DNA of 64,000 nt from CAVURS01 sp963834425 (lineage in GTDB: Bacteria; Actinomycetota; Actinomycetes; Actinomycetales; CAVURS01): contig CAWIBR010000008.1 in assembly GCA_963834425.1 (NCBI GenBank), positions 479,431-543,430 of the forward strand, written 5' to 3'. Every line of letters starts with the position of its first letter. Position 1 is the stretch's first letter. The position numbers and the translations under genes are program-made. Under the pieces are notes generated by a model. The model was not told the origin of the DNA. It searched no databases and worked only from the letters and a program-made list of their open reading frames with translations. This document shows positions 30,225-38,273 of this stretch, one piece after another.

Positions 30225-32282
30225 TTAAGGAGCAGGGAGCACCAAACTGGCGGTCGATGTGGTCACGTGGGCCTGGGTGTGCGGACCCGTTGTGGCCCAA
30301 TGGATCTGGACGGTGAGCCGATGCCCGGCCGCGTCGTGGATCCGCACGGTCCCGTCGGCGCCCAGGCCGTAGTAGTCCGTCGTGACCGAGCCGTCGACCC
30401 AGGTGTCGGTCGTCCACTGGACGCCGTGCAGGTTTGCGGTGACGACGTCGCCGGACGCGTCGCTCGAGTAGTGAACCCGCCCGCCCCGCAGCCCGAGGTC
30501 ACGGCTGAGATCGACGTACTGGAACCGGTACGCCGCATCTCCGACCGCCGCTACGGCGATGGCGGCCAGCCGTCGGTCGAGCAGCGACTCGTGTCCGCTG
30601 GTCACGGTGGCCGGCGTGGCCTGCGCGACGACGGCTGCATCGTTGCCGAGGGTGTGCACCTCGGGAACCGTTGCCGTGCAGGAGGTGTCGAGCGTCGCGA
30701 GCCGCGAAGGCTGACGCAGGAACGCCCGGAAGATGGAGACGCCGCAGCCGTAACGGTCGTAGAGCGCGACCAGGTGCACCATGTTGGGCACGATGATCGA
30801 GCGCGCGGCCGGTCCGATCTGGCGAGCCACGTGCTCGCCACCTGCCGCTGGCGTCAACGAGTCGATGTCACCGTTCAGGATCAGCACCGGCACGTTCGTC
30901 GCGTCCATCGAGACACCCGGCTTGACTGCGGGGTCGGCCGGATGGGTCGGGGTGGGCCAGTCCAGGCAGCCCGTGTAGGCCTCGGTGAACTGGTTCATCT
31001 GGATCCACTCGGCCGTGGTGAATGGCGCGAACGTGTTGGCCGGTAAGGCCTTGATCGACGCTGCCAGCTGCTGTCGCCGCTGGGCTGGAGCGGACGACGG
31101 GTCGAACAGCTGCGGGTAGTCGGTGCAGCTGACCGCGAAGAACGTCCCGTCGGAGTAGGCCTTGACCGGCCCGTAGTAGTCGCCGTCGTCGTAGCCGAAG
31201 TCCTCGGCCCAGAGCCGCAGCAGGGGAGTGGTGTCGCGGTGCTCGAGATAGGCCCGGCCGGCCGCGTCGAGTGAGCGGTAGACCCCGTAGTCGTAGCCCG
31301 CGTCGTTGACCAGGTCCACGAGCTGGCGGATCCCGACCGTCGTCGGCACCAGCGTCGCGTCGACGCCCGGCACCTTTCCGTGGATCGGGTGCGCCCGCAG
31401 CGCCGTGGCGAGCTGCCCGATCCGTTGCCACGCACCGCTTCCGGCCGCGGCGTCGCAGGCCAAGGCCCGGGTGCAGGCCGCCTCGAAGGCGGTCCGAGCG
31501 GTGGTCACCGTCGTGACGTACCACGGGTCCAGGTCGCGCGCCTCGTACGCCGAGTCGAGCACCACGGAGCGCAACAGGCGCGGGAACTGGGAGAGGAACG
31601 ACTGCGAGAAGTAGGTGCCGTAGGAGTCGCCGTACAGGTCGACCGGCCCGAGCTGCAGCCGGCCGATGACCGCGGCCAGGTCGCGGGCGTCGTTGGCGGT
31701 GTTGAACAGGTCGGAGGCGTGGACGTAGCTGCCGTCGGCCCGGCGGTAGGTGTGGTTCAGCTGGTTGCCGCAGGCCGCGACGAGCTGCTGGAAGTGCGTG
31801 GTCGCGGTGTCACCGGTGTAGGACTGCAGGCCCGGGCAGTCGAGCAGGGCGGTCCGGCCAGTGCCGCGCAGGTCCATGACGAGCAGGTTCCGGCTCTGCC
31901 GCAGCGGGCCGAGCATGTCCAGGTAGTCGGCCGCGGACCCGGTCGAGGGGTAGCCCGGGCCACCCTCCACCGCGGCGATGGTCCCCGTCGCTGCGCCCCT
32001 GGCCGGCACCCAGCCGAATCCCACGGCGATCGTGCCGGCCGTCGGGTCGGTGCGGTCGAGGGGCACGCGCACCGAGCCGCACCAGGCGGGTGTCGCCTCG
32101 ACCCGGCAGGGCTTCAGGGTGACGGTGCCGACGCGCCGTGTGGACGCAGGCGACGCGGTCGAAGCCGCCGTTGCCGCAACTGTCGTCGTCGAAGAAGCCG
32201 CCGCGCTCGTGGCCCCCGTGGCTCCGACCAGGCCGGCGAGCCCGAGCGCCAGGACGCCCCCGAGGGCGACGGCCCGCTTCAC
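30225..32282 (-). CDS. Secreted alpha/beta-hydrolase peptidase (tripeptidyl-aminopeptidase-like)
   Basis: The 685-residue protein starts VKRAVALGGVLALGLAGLVG, a signal peptide with an Ala-rich cleavage region, so it is exported. The alpha/beta-hydrolase core has the oxyanion region VEGGPGYPSTGS, the nucleophile elbow LYGDSYGTYFSQ (GxSxG), the acid in LILNGDIDSLTP and His in PNMVHLVAL. This is the Streptomyces tripeptidyl-aminopeptidase/SlpD-like family. A C-terminal extension of about 130 residues is beta-rich and unassigned. GTG 32282 overlaps the gabT stop, so the two are translated from one mRNA, an odd pairing of GABA metabolism with a secreted peptidase. It is intact. Confidence 0.82.
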   Translation of the reverse strand: MKRAVALGGVLALGLAGLVGATGATSAAASSTTTVAATAASTASPASTRRVGTVTLKPCRVEATPAWCGSVRVPLDRTDPTAGTIAVGFGWVPARGAATGTIAAVEGGPGYPSTGSAADYLDMLGPLRQSRNLLVMDLRGTGRTALLDCPGLQSYTGDTATTHFQQLVAACGNQLNHTYRRADGSYVHASDLFNTANDARDLAAVIGRLQLGPVDLYGDSYGTYFSQSFLSQFPRLLRSVVLDSAYEARDLDPWYVTTVTTARTAFEAACTRALACDAAAGSGAWQRIGQLATALRAHPIHGKVPGVDATLVPTTVGIRQLVDLVNDAGYDYGVYRSLDAAGRAYLEHRDTTPLLRLWAEDFGYDDGDYYGPVKAYSDGTFFAVSCTDYPQLFDPSSAPAQRRQQLAASIKALPANTFAPFTTAEWIQMNQFTEAYTGCLDWPTPTHPADPAVKPGVSMDATNVPVLILNGDIDSLTPAAGGEHVARQIGPAARSIIVPNMVHLVALYDRYGCGVSIFRAFLRQPSRLATLDTSCTATVPEVHTLGNDAAVVAQATPATVTSGHESLLDRRLAAIAVAAVGDAAYRFQYVDLSRDLGLRGGRVHYSSDASGDVVTANLHGVQWTTDTWVDGSVTTDYYGLGADGTVRIHDAAGHRLTVQIHWATTGPHTQAHVTTSTASLVLPAP

Positions 32283-33670
32283 GCGTCGAGGGCTTCGGCC
32301 AGCACGTCCAGGCCCTCCTCGAGCAGGGCATCGGGGATCACCAGGGGCGGCAGGAAGCGCAGCACGTTGCCGTAGGTCCCGCAGGTGAGGGTCAGGACCC
32401 CGCGCTGGTGGCAGGCCGAGGAGATCCGGCCGGCCTCCGCGGCATCCGCGGTGCGCGTGCCCGGCTCGACGATCTCGATGGCCAGCATCGCGCCGCGGCC
32501 CCGGACGTCGCCGATCTGCGGGTGCTGCTCGGCCAGCTCGGTCAGGCGCGGGATCATCAGCGACTCGATGTTCTTGGCCCGACCGGGCAGGTCCTCGGCC
32601 AGCATCGCGTCCATCGACGCGAGAGCCGCGGCGCAGGCGACCGGGTTGCCGCCGTACGTTCCGCCCAGGCCACCGGCGTGCACGGCATCCATCAGCTCGG
32701 CCCGGCCGGTCAGGGCTGCGAGCGGGAGGCCGCCGGCGATGCCCTTGGCCGTGGTGATCAGGTCGGGCACCACGCCCTCGTGCTGGCAGGCGAACATCGC
32801 GCCGGTCCGACCGAAGCCCGTCTGGATCTCGTCGGCGACGAAGACGACACCGTTGGCCGTGCACCACTCGGACAGGCCGGTCAGGAAGCCGGGCGCCGGC
32901 ACGACGAAGCCGCCCTCGCCCTGGATCGGCTCGATCACGACGCAGGCGACCTGGTCGGCGCCGACCTGCTTCTCGATGTACTCGATCGCGCGCTTGGCGG
33001 CGGCGGTGCCGGAGATCACCGCCGGCTCGCGGAAGGGGTAGGAGAGCGGTGCCCGGTAGACCTCGCCCGCGAACGGCCCGAAGCCGTGCTTGTAGGGCAT
33101 CGCCTTCGCGGTCATCGCCATCGTCAGGTTGGTCCGCCCGTGATAGGCGTGGTCGAAGACGACGACCGCGTCGCGGCCGGTGGCGGCGCGGGAGACCTTC
33201 ACGGCGTTCTCGACCGCCTCCGCGCCCGAGTTGAAGAGGGCCGAGCGCTTCTCGTAGTCACCGGGGGTCAGCCGGTTGAGCGCCTCGCAGACCGAGACAT
33301 AGCCGTCGTACGGCGTGACCATGAAGCACGTGTGCGTGAAGGCGGCCACCTGCTCCTGGACCGCGGAAACGACTGCGGGGTGGGCGTTTCCGGCATTGAC
33401 CACCGCGATGCCGGCGCCGAGATCGATCAGCGAGTTGCCGTCGACGTCGACCAGGACGCCGCCTCCCGCCTTCTCGATGTAGACCGGCAACGTGCTCCCG
33501 ACGCCCTTCGCGACAGCCGACGTACGCCGCACGTGGATCGCGTTCGAGAGGGGTCCGGGGATCTCGGTGACCAGCCGCCGTTCCTGCGGCAGGTCCGGCC
33601 CGCCGCGCCGGCCCTGGCCGCCGTTGTCGATGAGTTCAGGGGTGCCGCTGGCGGGCGTGGTCTCGGTCAT
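32279..33670 (-). CDS. gabT: 4-aminobutyrate aminotransferase
   Basis: GabT converts GABA and 2-oxoglutarate to succinate semialdehyde and glutamate. The 463-residue protein has the class III motifs FNSGAEAVENAVKVSRAATGR, FDHAYHGRTNLTMAMT, CVVIEPIQGEGGFVVP, Asp in VFVADEIQTGFGRTG, and PLP lysine in TTAKGIAGGLPLAAL. These match the GabT subgroup closely. ATG 33670 follows a TACCGT box by 6 bases and lacks a Shine-Dalgarno sequence, so it is likely leaderless. It is divergent from gabD and overlaps the downstream peptidase gene by 4 bases. It is intact. Confidence 0.92.
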   Translation of the reverse strand: MTETTPASGTPELIDNGGQGRRGGPDLPQERRLVTEIPGPLSNAIHVRRTSAVAKGVGSTLPVYIEKAGGGVLVDVDGNSLIDLGAGIAVVNAGNAHPAVVSAVQEQVAAFTHTCFMVTPYDGYVSVCEALNRLTPGDYEKRSALFNSGAEAVENAVKVSRAATGRDAVVVFDHAYHGRTNLTMAMTAKAMPYKHGFGPFAGEVYRAPLSYPFREPAVISGTAAAKRAIEYIEKQVGADQVACVVIEPIQGEGGFVVPAPGFLTGLSEWCTANGVVFVADEIQTGFGRTGAMFACQHEGVVPDLITTAKGIAGGLPLAALTGRAELMDAVHAGGLGGTYGGNPVACAAALASMDAMLAEDLPGRAKNIESLMIPRLTELAEQHPQIGDVRGRGAMLAIEIVEPGTRTADAAEAGRISSACHQRGVLTLTCGTYGNVLRFLPPLVIPDALLEEGLDVLAEALDA

Positions 33671-33833
33671 GTGCTCACGGTACTGTGAGAGTCGTCGGTC
33701 GGACGACCCCCATCCTGCGGAAACCACCCGTCATCGGGTGGATCGAGTGCGGATGTCGTCGTTCCTGGCCGACGAGACCTGCGAGATCGTCCGCCGAGAA
33801 CCACCGAGAACAGCAGAGCTGCTGGAGGCCACC
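33671..33833. promoter_or_regulatory. Divergent gabT-gabD control region
   Basis: The 163 bases between the two starts hold a putative -10 for gabT (TACCGT on the minus strand, 33677-33682, 6 bases before its ATG). GTCGTC-N5-GACGAC lies at 33691-33707. A perfect hairpin, CCACCCG-TCAT-CGGGTGG, lies at 33724-33741 and could be an operator. CTGGAGG lies a few bases before the gabD GTG as its Shine-Dalgarno. Confidence 0.45.
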
Positions 33834-35305
33834 GTGACCGTCCTCACCGACCGCGAAGCCACCCTGGTCGACCGCGTCCCGACCGGGCTGCTCGTCGGCG
33901 GCGAATGGCGGCCCGGCCGACTCGGGCCGGACGCTCCCGGTCGACGACCCCTCGACCGGCGAGGTGATCGCCGAGGTGGCCGACGCCAGCGTCGCCGACG
34001 GGAAGGCCGCTCTCGACTCGGCCGTCGCCCACCAGGCCGAGTGGGCCGCGACGCCGCCCCGGGTCCGCGGGGAGATCCTGCGCAAGGCGTTCGAGCTGGT
34101 GACCGAGCGCGCCGAGGACCTGGCGACCGTCATGACCCTGGAGATGGGCAAGCCGCTCGCGGAGTCGCGGGGCGAGATCGCCTACGGCGCGGAGTTCTTC
34201 CGCTGGTTCTCCGAGGAGGCCGTGCGGATCTCCGGGCGCTACTCGACCTCGCCGGACGGCAACACCCGGCTGCTGACCATGAAGGGGCCGGTCGGGCCCT
34301 GCCTGATGATCACGCCCTGGAACTTCCCGCTGGCGATGGGCACCCGCAAGATCGGTCCGGCGGTCGCCGCCGGCTGCACCATGGTGATCAAGCCGGCCAG
34401 CCAGACGCCGCTGACCATGTTGTCGCTGGCCGCAATCATGAAGGAGGCCGGCCTGCCCGACGGCGTGCTCAACGTCGTGACGACCGCCCACACCGGCGCC
34501 GTGATGGAGCCCCTCATCCGGGACCCGCGGCTGCGCAAGCTGACCTTCACCGGGTCGACCGAGGTCGGTCGCCGGCTGGTCGAGCAGTCGGCCGAACAGC
34601 TGCTGCGGGTCTCGATGGAGCTCGGCGGCAACGCGCCGTTCCTCGTCTTCGAGGACGCCGACCTGGACGCCGCGATCGATGGCGCCATGCTGGCCAAGAT
34701 GCGCAACATCGGTGAGGCGTGCACCGCCGCCAACCGGTTCCTCGTGCACGAGTCGGTGGCGGGGGAGTTCGCCCGGCGGCTCTCCGAGCGGATGGGCGCG
34801 ATGAAGATCGGGCGGGGCACCGAGGACGGCGTGCAGGTCGGTCCCGCTCGTCGACGAGAAGAGCCGCGACAAGGTCGCCGAGCTGGTGCAGGACGCGATC
34901 GACTCCGGCGGCCGGGTGGCGACCGGCGGCCGCACCGTCGGCGACCGCGGCTGGTTCTACGAGCCGACCGTGCTGACCGACGTACCGCCGACGGCGCGGG
35001 TCTTCGACGAGGAGATCTTCGGGCCGGTCGCACCCATCACGACGTTCGCCTCGGACGACGAGGCGTTGCTCCTGGCCAACGACACGGAGTACGGCCTGGT
35101 CGCCTACGCGTTCACCCAGAACCTCTCCCGGGCGCTGGCCGTGGCCGAGGGGCTGGACACCGGCATGGTCGGCATCAACCAGGGCATCGTGTCCAACCCG
35201 GCCGCCCCGTTCGGTGGCGTGAAGGCCTCCGGGTTCGGCCGTGAGGGCGGCGCGGAGGGGATCGAGGAGTACCTCGAGACCAAGTACGTCGGGATCAAGC
35301 CGTAA
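33834..35305 (+). CDS. gabD: Succinate-semialdehyde dehydrogenase (two frameshifts)
   Basis: GabD oxidises succinate semialdehyde to succinate. Motifs: VMTLEMGKPLAESRGEI, ITPWNFPLAMGTRKIG, VIKPASQTPLT, FTGSTEVGRRL, catalytic Glu in SMELGGNAPFLVF, catalytic Cys in GEACTAANRF, and PFGGVKASGFGREGG. MTLEMGKPL and the ACTAAN cysteine loop are typical of GabD. One extra C near 33917 and another near 34845 (GGTCCCGCTCG should be GGTCCGCTCG) break the frame; corrected length is about 489 residues. GTG 33834 is chosen for its CTGGAGG Shine-Dalgarno. The divergent gabT supplies its substrate. Confidence 0.9.
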
Positions 35306-35443
35306 ATCGCCCGATCAGCCCCAACACCTGACAAGCCCGTGCGAACCTCCTGACCCGTTCGCCCCCCAACGATCTAGTCACCCATCCGCCGAGCGGGTGA
35401 ACCGCCCGTCACTGTGCGCAAAGCGCGTGCGCCGTGACTCTGC

Positions 35444-35500
35444 GTTGCACTCTCATTGCTATCAGCGAACCAGTCCCCTGCTGGTTGCTTGCGAGGGAGG
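35444..35500 (+). promoter_or_regulatory. Structured leader of peptide unit 1 (conserved block plus hairpin)
   Basis: The block CTCTCATTGCT (35450-35460), shortly followed by TCAGC, is repeated before unit 2. One base later, AACCAG (35468-35473) pairs with CTGGTT (35481-35486) around the loop TCCCCTG. The Shine-Dalgarno AGGGAGG (35494-35500) follows. In unit 2 the hairpin sits at the same place with different but still complementary arms and again a TCCC loop. That loop can pair with GGGA of the Shine-Dalgarno, so translation control by a loop-to-site interaction is plausible. This is inference from two copies only. Confidence 0.55.
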
Positions 35501-35506
35501 GCAATC

Positions 35507-35611
35507 ATGAAGAAGTCGTCCACGGTGGCCACGGTCGTGCGCTGGTCCGCCAGCGTCGCCCCGGTCATTGCTCTGGTGTCGGTGCTCGGCGCCGGCTCCA
35601 AGTGGTACTGA
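35507..35611 (+). CDS. Small hydrophobic peptide A1 (34 residues), first tandem copy
   Basis: The open frame starts at ATG 35507, 6 bases after a strong Shine-Dalgarno AGGGAGG. It has a basic N-terminus (MKKSSTVATVVRW), a hydrophobic stretch (APVIALVSVLG) and the end AGSKWY. It could be a single-helix membrane peptide or an exported signal. A second copy 450 bases downstream conserves TRW or VRW, the AP-x-IALVSVLGAGSKW core and the start context, which is strong evidence for a real gene. I do not recognise a family. Its TGA is 5 bases before the ATG of peptide B1, so the two are translated together. Type I toxin, pheromone precursor and leader peptide are all possible; none is shown. Confidence 0.7.
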   Translation: MKKSSTVATVVRWSASVAPVIALVSVLGAGSKWY

Positions 35612-35616
35612 TCGGC

Positions 35617-35664
35617 ATGACGGCGGACGCCTCCGGTCAGACCCCGGGCTACAAGTGGGTCTGA
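35617..35664 (+). CDS. Very small peptide B1 (15 residues), ending PGYKWV
   Basis: ATG 35617 begins 5 bases after the stop of peptide A1 and encodes MTADASGQTPGYKWV. The last six residues, PGYKWV, are identical in the B peptide of the second unit while the N-terminal halves differ, so selection appears to act on the C-terminal end. It has no hydrophobic segment and no Shine-Dalgarno of its own, so it depends on translation of A1. The Lys-Trp near the C-terminus echoes the SKWY/SKWC end of the A peptides. The function is unknown. Confidence 0.6.
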   Translation: MTADASGQTPGYKWV

Positions 35665-35685
35665 CCAGGCTGCGCAGAGTCGTTT

Positions 35686-35722
35686 CCCCTCGCCGCGGCA
35701 TCCCAGCCGCCGCGGCGAGGGG
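35686..35722 (+). terminator. Strong GC hairpin after peptide unit 1
   Basis: CCCCTCGCCGCGGC (35686-35699) and its exact reverse complement (35709-35722) enclose a 9-base loop, 21 bases after the B1 stop. There is no T-run, as is usual for actinobacterial terminators. It would end a short transcript carrying only A1 and B1. The rest of the 291-base gap to the second unit (35665-35956) holds no further gene. Confidence 0.7.
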
Positions 35723-35889
35723 GACGTCCGGCCAGCCGGGTGACTCAGCTCAGCCCGCTCCGGCGGACTGGCTGTGGTCGGTGCCGATGATGGCCGGTTC
35801 CCGGCCGCACTTTGCCGGACTAGAGAGGGATAGTCCGAAGGGATGATGTTTCGGGGACAACCAGTCAACCGGCTGCGTCATGACCCGCT

Positions 35890-35949
35890 GTTGCGCTCTC
35901 ATTGCTCTCAGCAATCCGATCCCGTCGGATCTGTGGTTCTTTGGGGAGG
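35890..35949 (+). promoter_or_regulatory. Structured leader of peptide unit 2
   Basis: The same CTCTCATTGCT block with the following TCAGC recurs at 35890-35912. One base later, ATCCGA (35914-35919) pairs with TCGGAT (35925-35930) around the loop TCCCG. The Shine-Dalgarno GGGGAGG is at 35943-35949. Position, arm length and the TCCC loop match unit 1 while the arm sequences differ, so the pairing has covaried. Confidence 0.55.
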
Positions 35950-35956
35950 TAGAACA

Positions 35957-36058
35957 GTGCGGAAGAACGCCATGGCCACCGTCACTCGGTGGACAGCAGG
36001 GGTGGCGCCGTTGATCGCCCTCGTCTCGGTGCTCGGCGCCGGCTCGAAGTGGTGTTGA
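35957..36058 (+). CDS. Small hydrophobic peptide A2 (33 residues), second tandem copy
   Basis: The start is GTG 35957, 7 bases after GGGGAGG; an internal ATG (35972) would leave 28 residues. The peptide has a basic N-terminus (VRKNAMATVTRW), a hydrophobic stretch (APLIALVSVLG) and the end AGSKWC. Against A1 the C-terminal half is nearly identical, with Tyr replaced by Cys at the last position. Its TGA overlaps the ATG of B2 (TGATG), so coupling is even tighter than in unit 1. No terminator follows; the unit leads into the GGDEF-EAL gene. The function is unknown. Confidence 0.68.
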   Translation: MRKNAMATVTRWTAGVAPLIALVSVLGAGSKWC

Positions 36059-36126
36059 TGGTGATGTTGTCCACCAACGGTCAGGTCCGCGACGCGTCGC
36101 GGGCCCCCGGTTACAAGTGGGTCTGA
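36058..36126 (+). CDS. Very small peptide B2 (22 residues), ending PGYKWV
   Basis: ATG 36058 overlaps the A2 stop; ATG 36064 is an alternative start two codons in. The peptide is polar and ends RAPGYKWV, sharing PGYKWV with B1. Its coding region includes a 16-base palindrome (CCGCGACGCGTCGCGG, 36087-36102). It ends 33 bases before the GGDEF-EAL start, so the second unit is probably in the same mRNA as that gene. The function is unknown. Confidence 0.58.
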   Translation: MVMLSTNGQVRDASRAPGYKWV

Positions 36127-36159
36127 AGAACCGGCACTACCGGGTCTAGCGCCCGCAAG

Positions 36160-38270
36160 GTGCTCTCCGTCCCCTCCCCCCTCAGCCTCTTCGTGGCTGG
36201 GGTGGGAGGGGTCGGCCTGGTCATCGCGACGTTCGCGCTGCGGGGCCTGGAGGTGCCGGAGTTCTTCGTCGGTATCCCCGTGGCGGCGTGGCTGCTTGTT
36301 GCGGGCGTGATCCTCGGTGAGCTCGGCCCGATCCCCGTCTCGCGGGGCGACGACGAGGCCTCGATGGTCACGATGTCGACGACCTTCGCCGTGGCGCTGG
36401 TGGCGACCGGACCCTTCCCCCTGCTGCTCCTGGCGCACACCGCCGCCGTCTTCATGGACGACGTCCGCACCAAGCGGAGCCCGGTCAAGATGGCCTTCAA
36501 CTTCGCGCAGTACTCGATCTCGATGGCGGCCGCCCGGCTGGTCTTCTGCCAGCTCACCGGGCAGAGCTTCATCGCGCCGTACACGGCGTTCAAGTCCGAA
36601 GACCTGGTGCCGACGCTGCTGGCCGGCTTCATCTTCCTGATCATCAACAACGGCCTGGTTGCCATCGTCGTAGCGCTGGACACGGGTGAACCCGTGATCG
36701 AGATGCTCCGGGACGACCTGGCCTTCAAGATGGAGACCTCGGCCGTGCTGGTCGGCCTCAGCGGTGTCGCCGCGGTCCTGGCCCAGTTCAGCGGCTGGAT
36801 GCTCCCACTGCTGGCCATGCCGGTGCTCGCCGTACGGCGCTCGGCCGTCCTGGCCGCCGCCCGCCAGACCCAGGCCATGCGGGATGCCCTCACCGGCTTG
36901 GGCAACCGCGCGCTCTTCTTCAACCGGGCCGACAAGCTGCTCGCCCGGTTCGAACGCTCCGGTGAGTCGGTCGCGGTCCTGATGATCGACCTGGACCACT
37001 TCAAGGACATCAACGACACTCTCGGTCACCAGGTCGGCGACCGCGTGATCCAGGCCGTCGCGGGCCGGATCGCCCACCTCGGTGGCGAGCTCGGCTGCGT
37101 AGCCCGGCTGGGTGGTGACGAGTTCGCCGTAGCGCTCGCGGGTGTCGATGCGGCCGCCGCCGGCGTCGTCGCCGAGACCATGCTGGCCGACGTCGTCCGC
37201 CCGCTGCAGATCGGCGGCACCCGGATGGCCATCCAGGCCAGCGTCGGCATCGCGATGGCCGAGCGCAACCTCGACGTGACGATGCTCATGCAGCGGGCCG
37301 ACATCGCGCTCTACGAAGCCAAGCAGGACCGGGCCCGCTGGTGTCTGTACGACGCGGCGACCACGCCCACGACGCCCGAGCTCGGGCCTGCTCGCCGACC
37401 TGCGCGAGGCCCTCGAGAAGGGCCACCTCTCGGTCGCCTTCCAGCCCCAGGTCGGCCTGGTCGACGGCCGGGTCACCGGCGCCGAGGCGCTGGCCCGCTG
37501 GAAGCACCCCGAGCGCGGCTACATCCCGCCGTCGGACTTCATCACCCTGGCCGAGAACACCGGCCTGATCAGCCAGGTCACCGACGTGGTCCTGGAGGCC
37601 GCGCTGACGGCGCTGTCCGAGTGGACCCACCAGGGGCTGAGCTGCCCGGTCTCGGTCAACCTCTCGGCCCGCCAGCTCGCCGACCTCAGCCTGCCCGAGC
37701 GGGTCTCGGCCGCCCTGCGCCGGCACGGGATCCCCGCCGGGCTGCTCACCGTGGAGGTGACCGAGAGCTCGATCCTCGGTGACCCGCGCCGAGCCGGCCA
37801 GATCCTGCACGAGCTGCGCCAGGAGGGCGTCCGGATCGCCGTCGACGACTTCGGCACCGGCTACTCCTCGCTGGCCTACCTGCAGCGGCTCGACCTGGAC
37901 GAGCTCAAGATCGACCGGAGCTTCGTGCAGTCGATGTGCCTGGTGGCCCGTGACGACGTCCTGGTGCGCTCGATCATCGAGCTCGCCCACAACCTCGGGC
38001 TGTCCGTGGTGGCCGAGGGCGTCGAGGCTTCGATCCAAGTCGACCGCCTCCGCGAGCTGTCCTGCGACGCGGCCCAGGGCTACTACCTCGGCCGCCCGAT
38101 GGACCGTGACCTGATGACGGGCTGGCTGCAGCGCGATGCCCTGATGGGGAGCACGGCCGAAGCCCACGAGGCGTTGCCGACCCCGTCGCAGCGCGGGGCC
38201 CGGCCGGAGAGCTGCGGGGGAGCGGCGACCGCATCTGCGGGCCGTCGGCTCGAACTGGACGCAGGCCTGA
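36160..38270 (+). CDS. Membrane GGDEF-EAL protein (cyclic-di-GMP synthase/phosphodiesterase; two frameshifts)
   Basis: Six membrane segments (residues about 9-225) form an N-terminal sensor domain. A GGDEF domain begins RDALTGLGNR near residue 242 and keeps GGDEF near 317-321 (ARLGGDEFAVAL). The residues before it lack the RxxD inhibitory site. The EAL domain keeps GAEALARW, SVNLSARQL, EVTESSIL, VDDFGTGYSSL, LKIDRSF and VVAEGVEA, so phosphodiesterase activity is likely. Extra bases near 37383 and between about 38130 and 38250 break the frame; the second is inferred because the natural stop appears to be TGA 38268-38270, just before the next gene. The length is about 702 residues. GTG 36160 has no strong Shine-Dalgarno and may depend on upstream translation of peptide B2. 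Confidence 0.87.
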
Positions 38271-38273
38271 CCC

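Noticed and set aside
35444..35500. Known cyclic-di-GMP (GEMM) riboswitch before the peptide units
   Set aside because: The conserved GEMM core and its tetraloop-receptor arrangement are not recognisable; only a short hairpin is present.
35434..35664. 76-codon ORF covering peptide unit 1 in the frame of B1
   Set aside because: Its N-terminal part runs through the leader hairpin and A1 in another frame and is not conserved in unit 2; only the last 15 codons (B1) are conserved.
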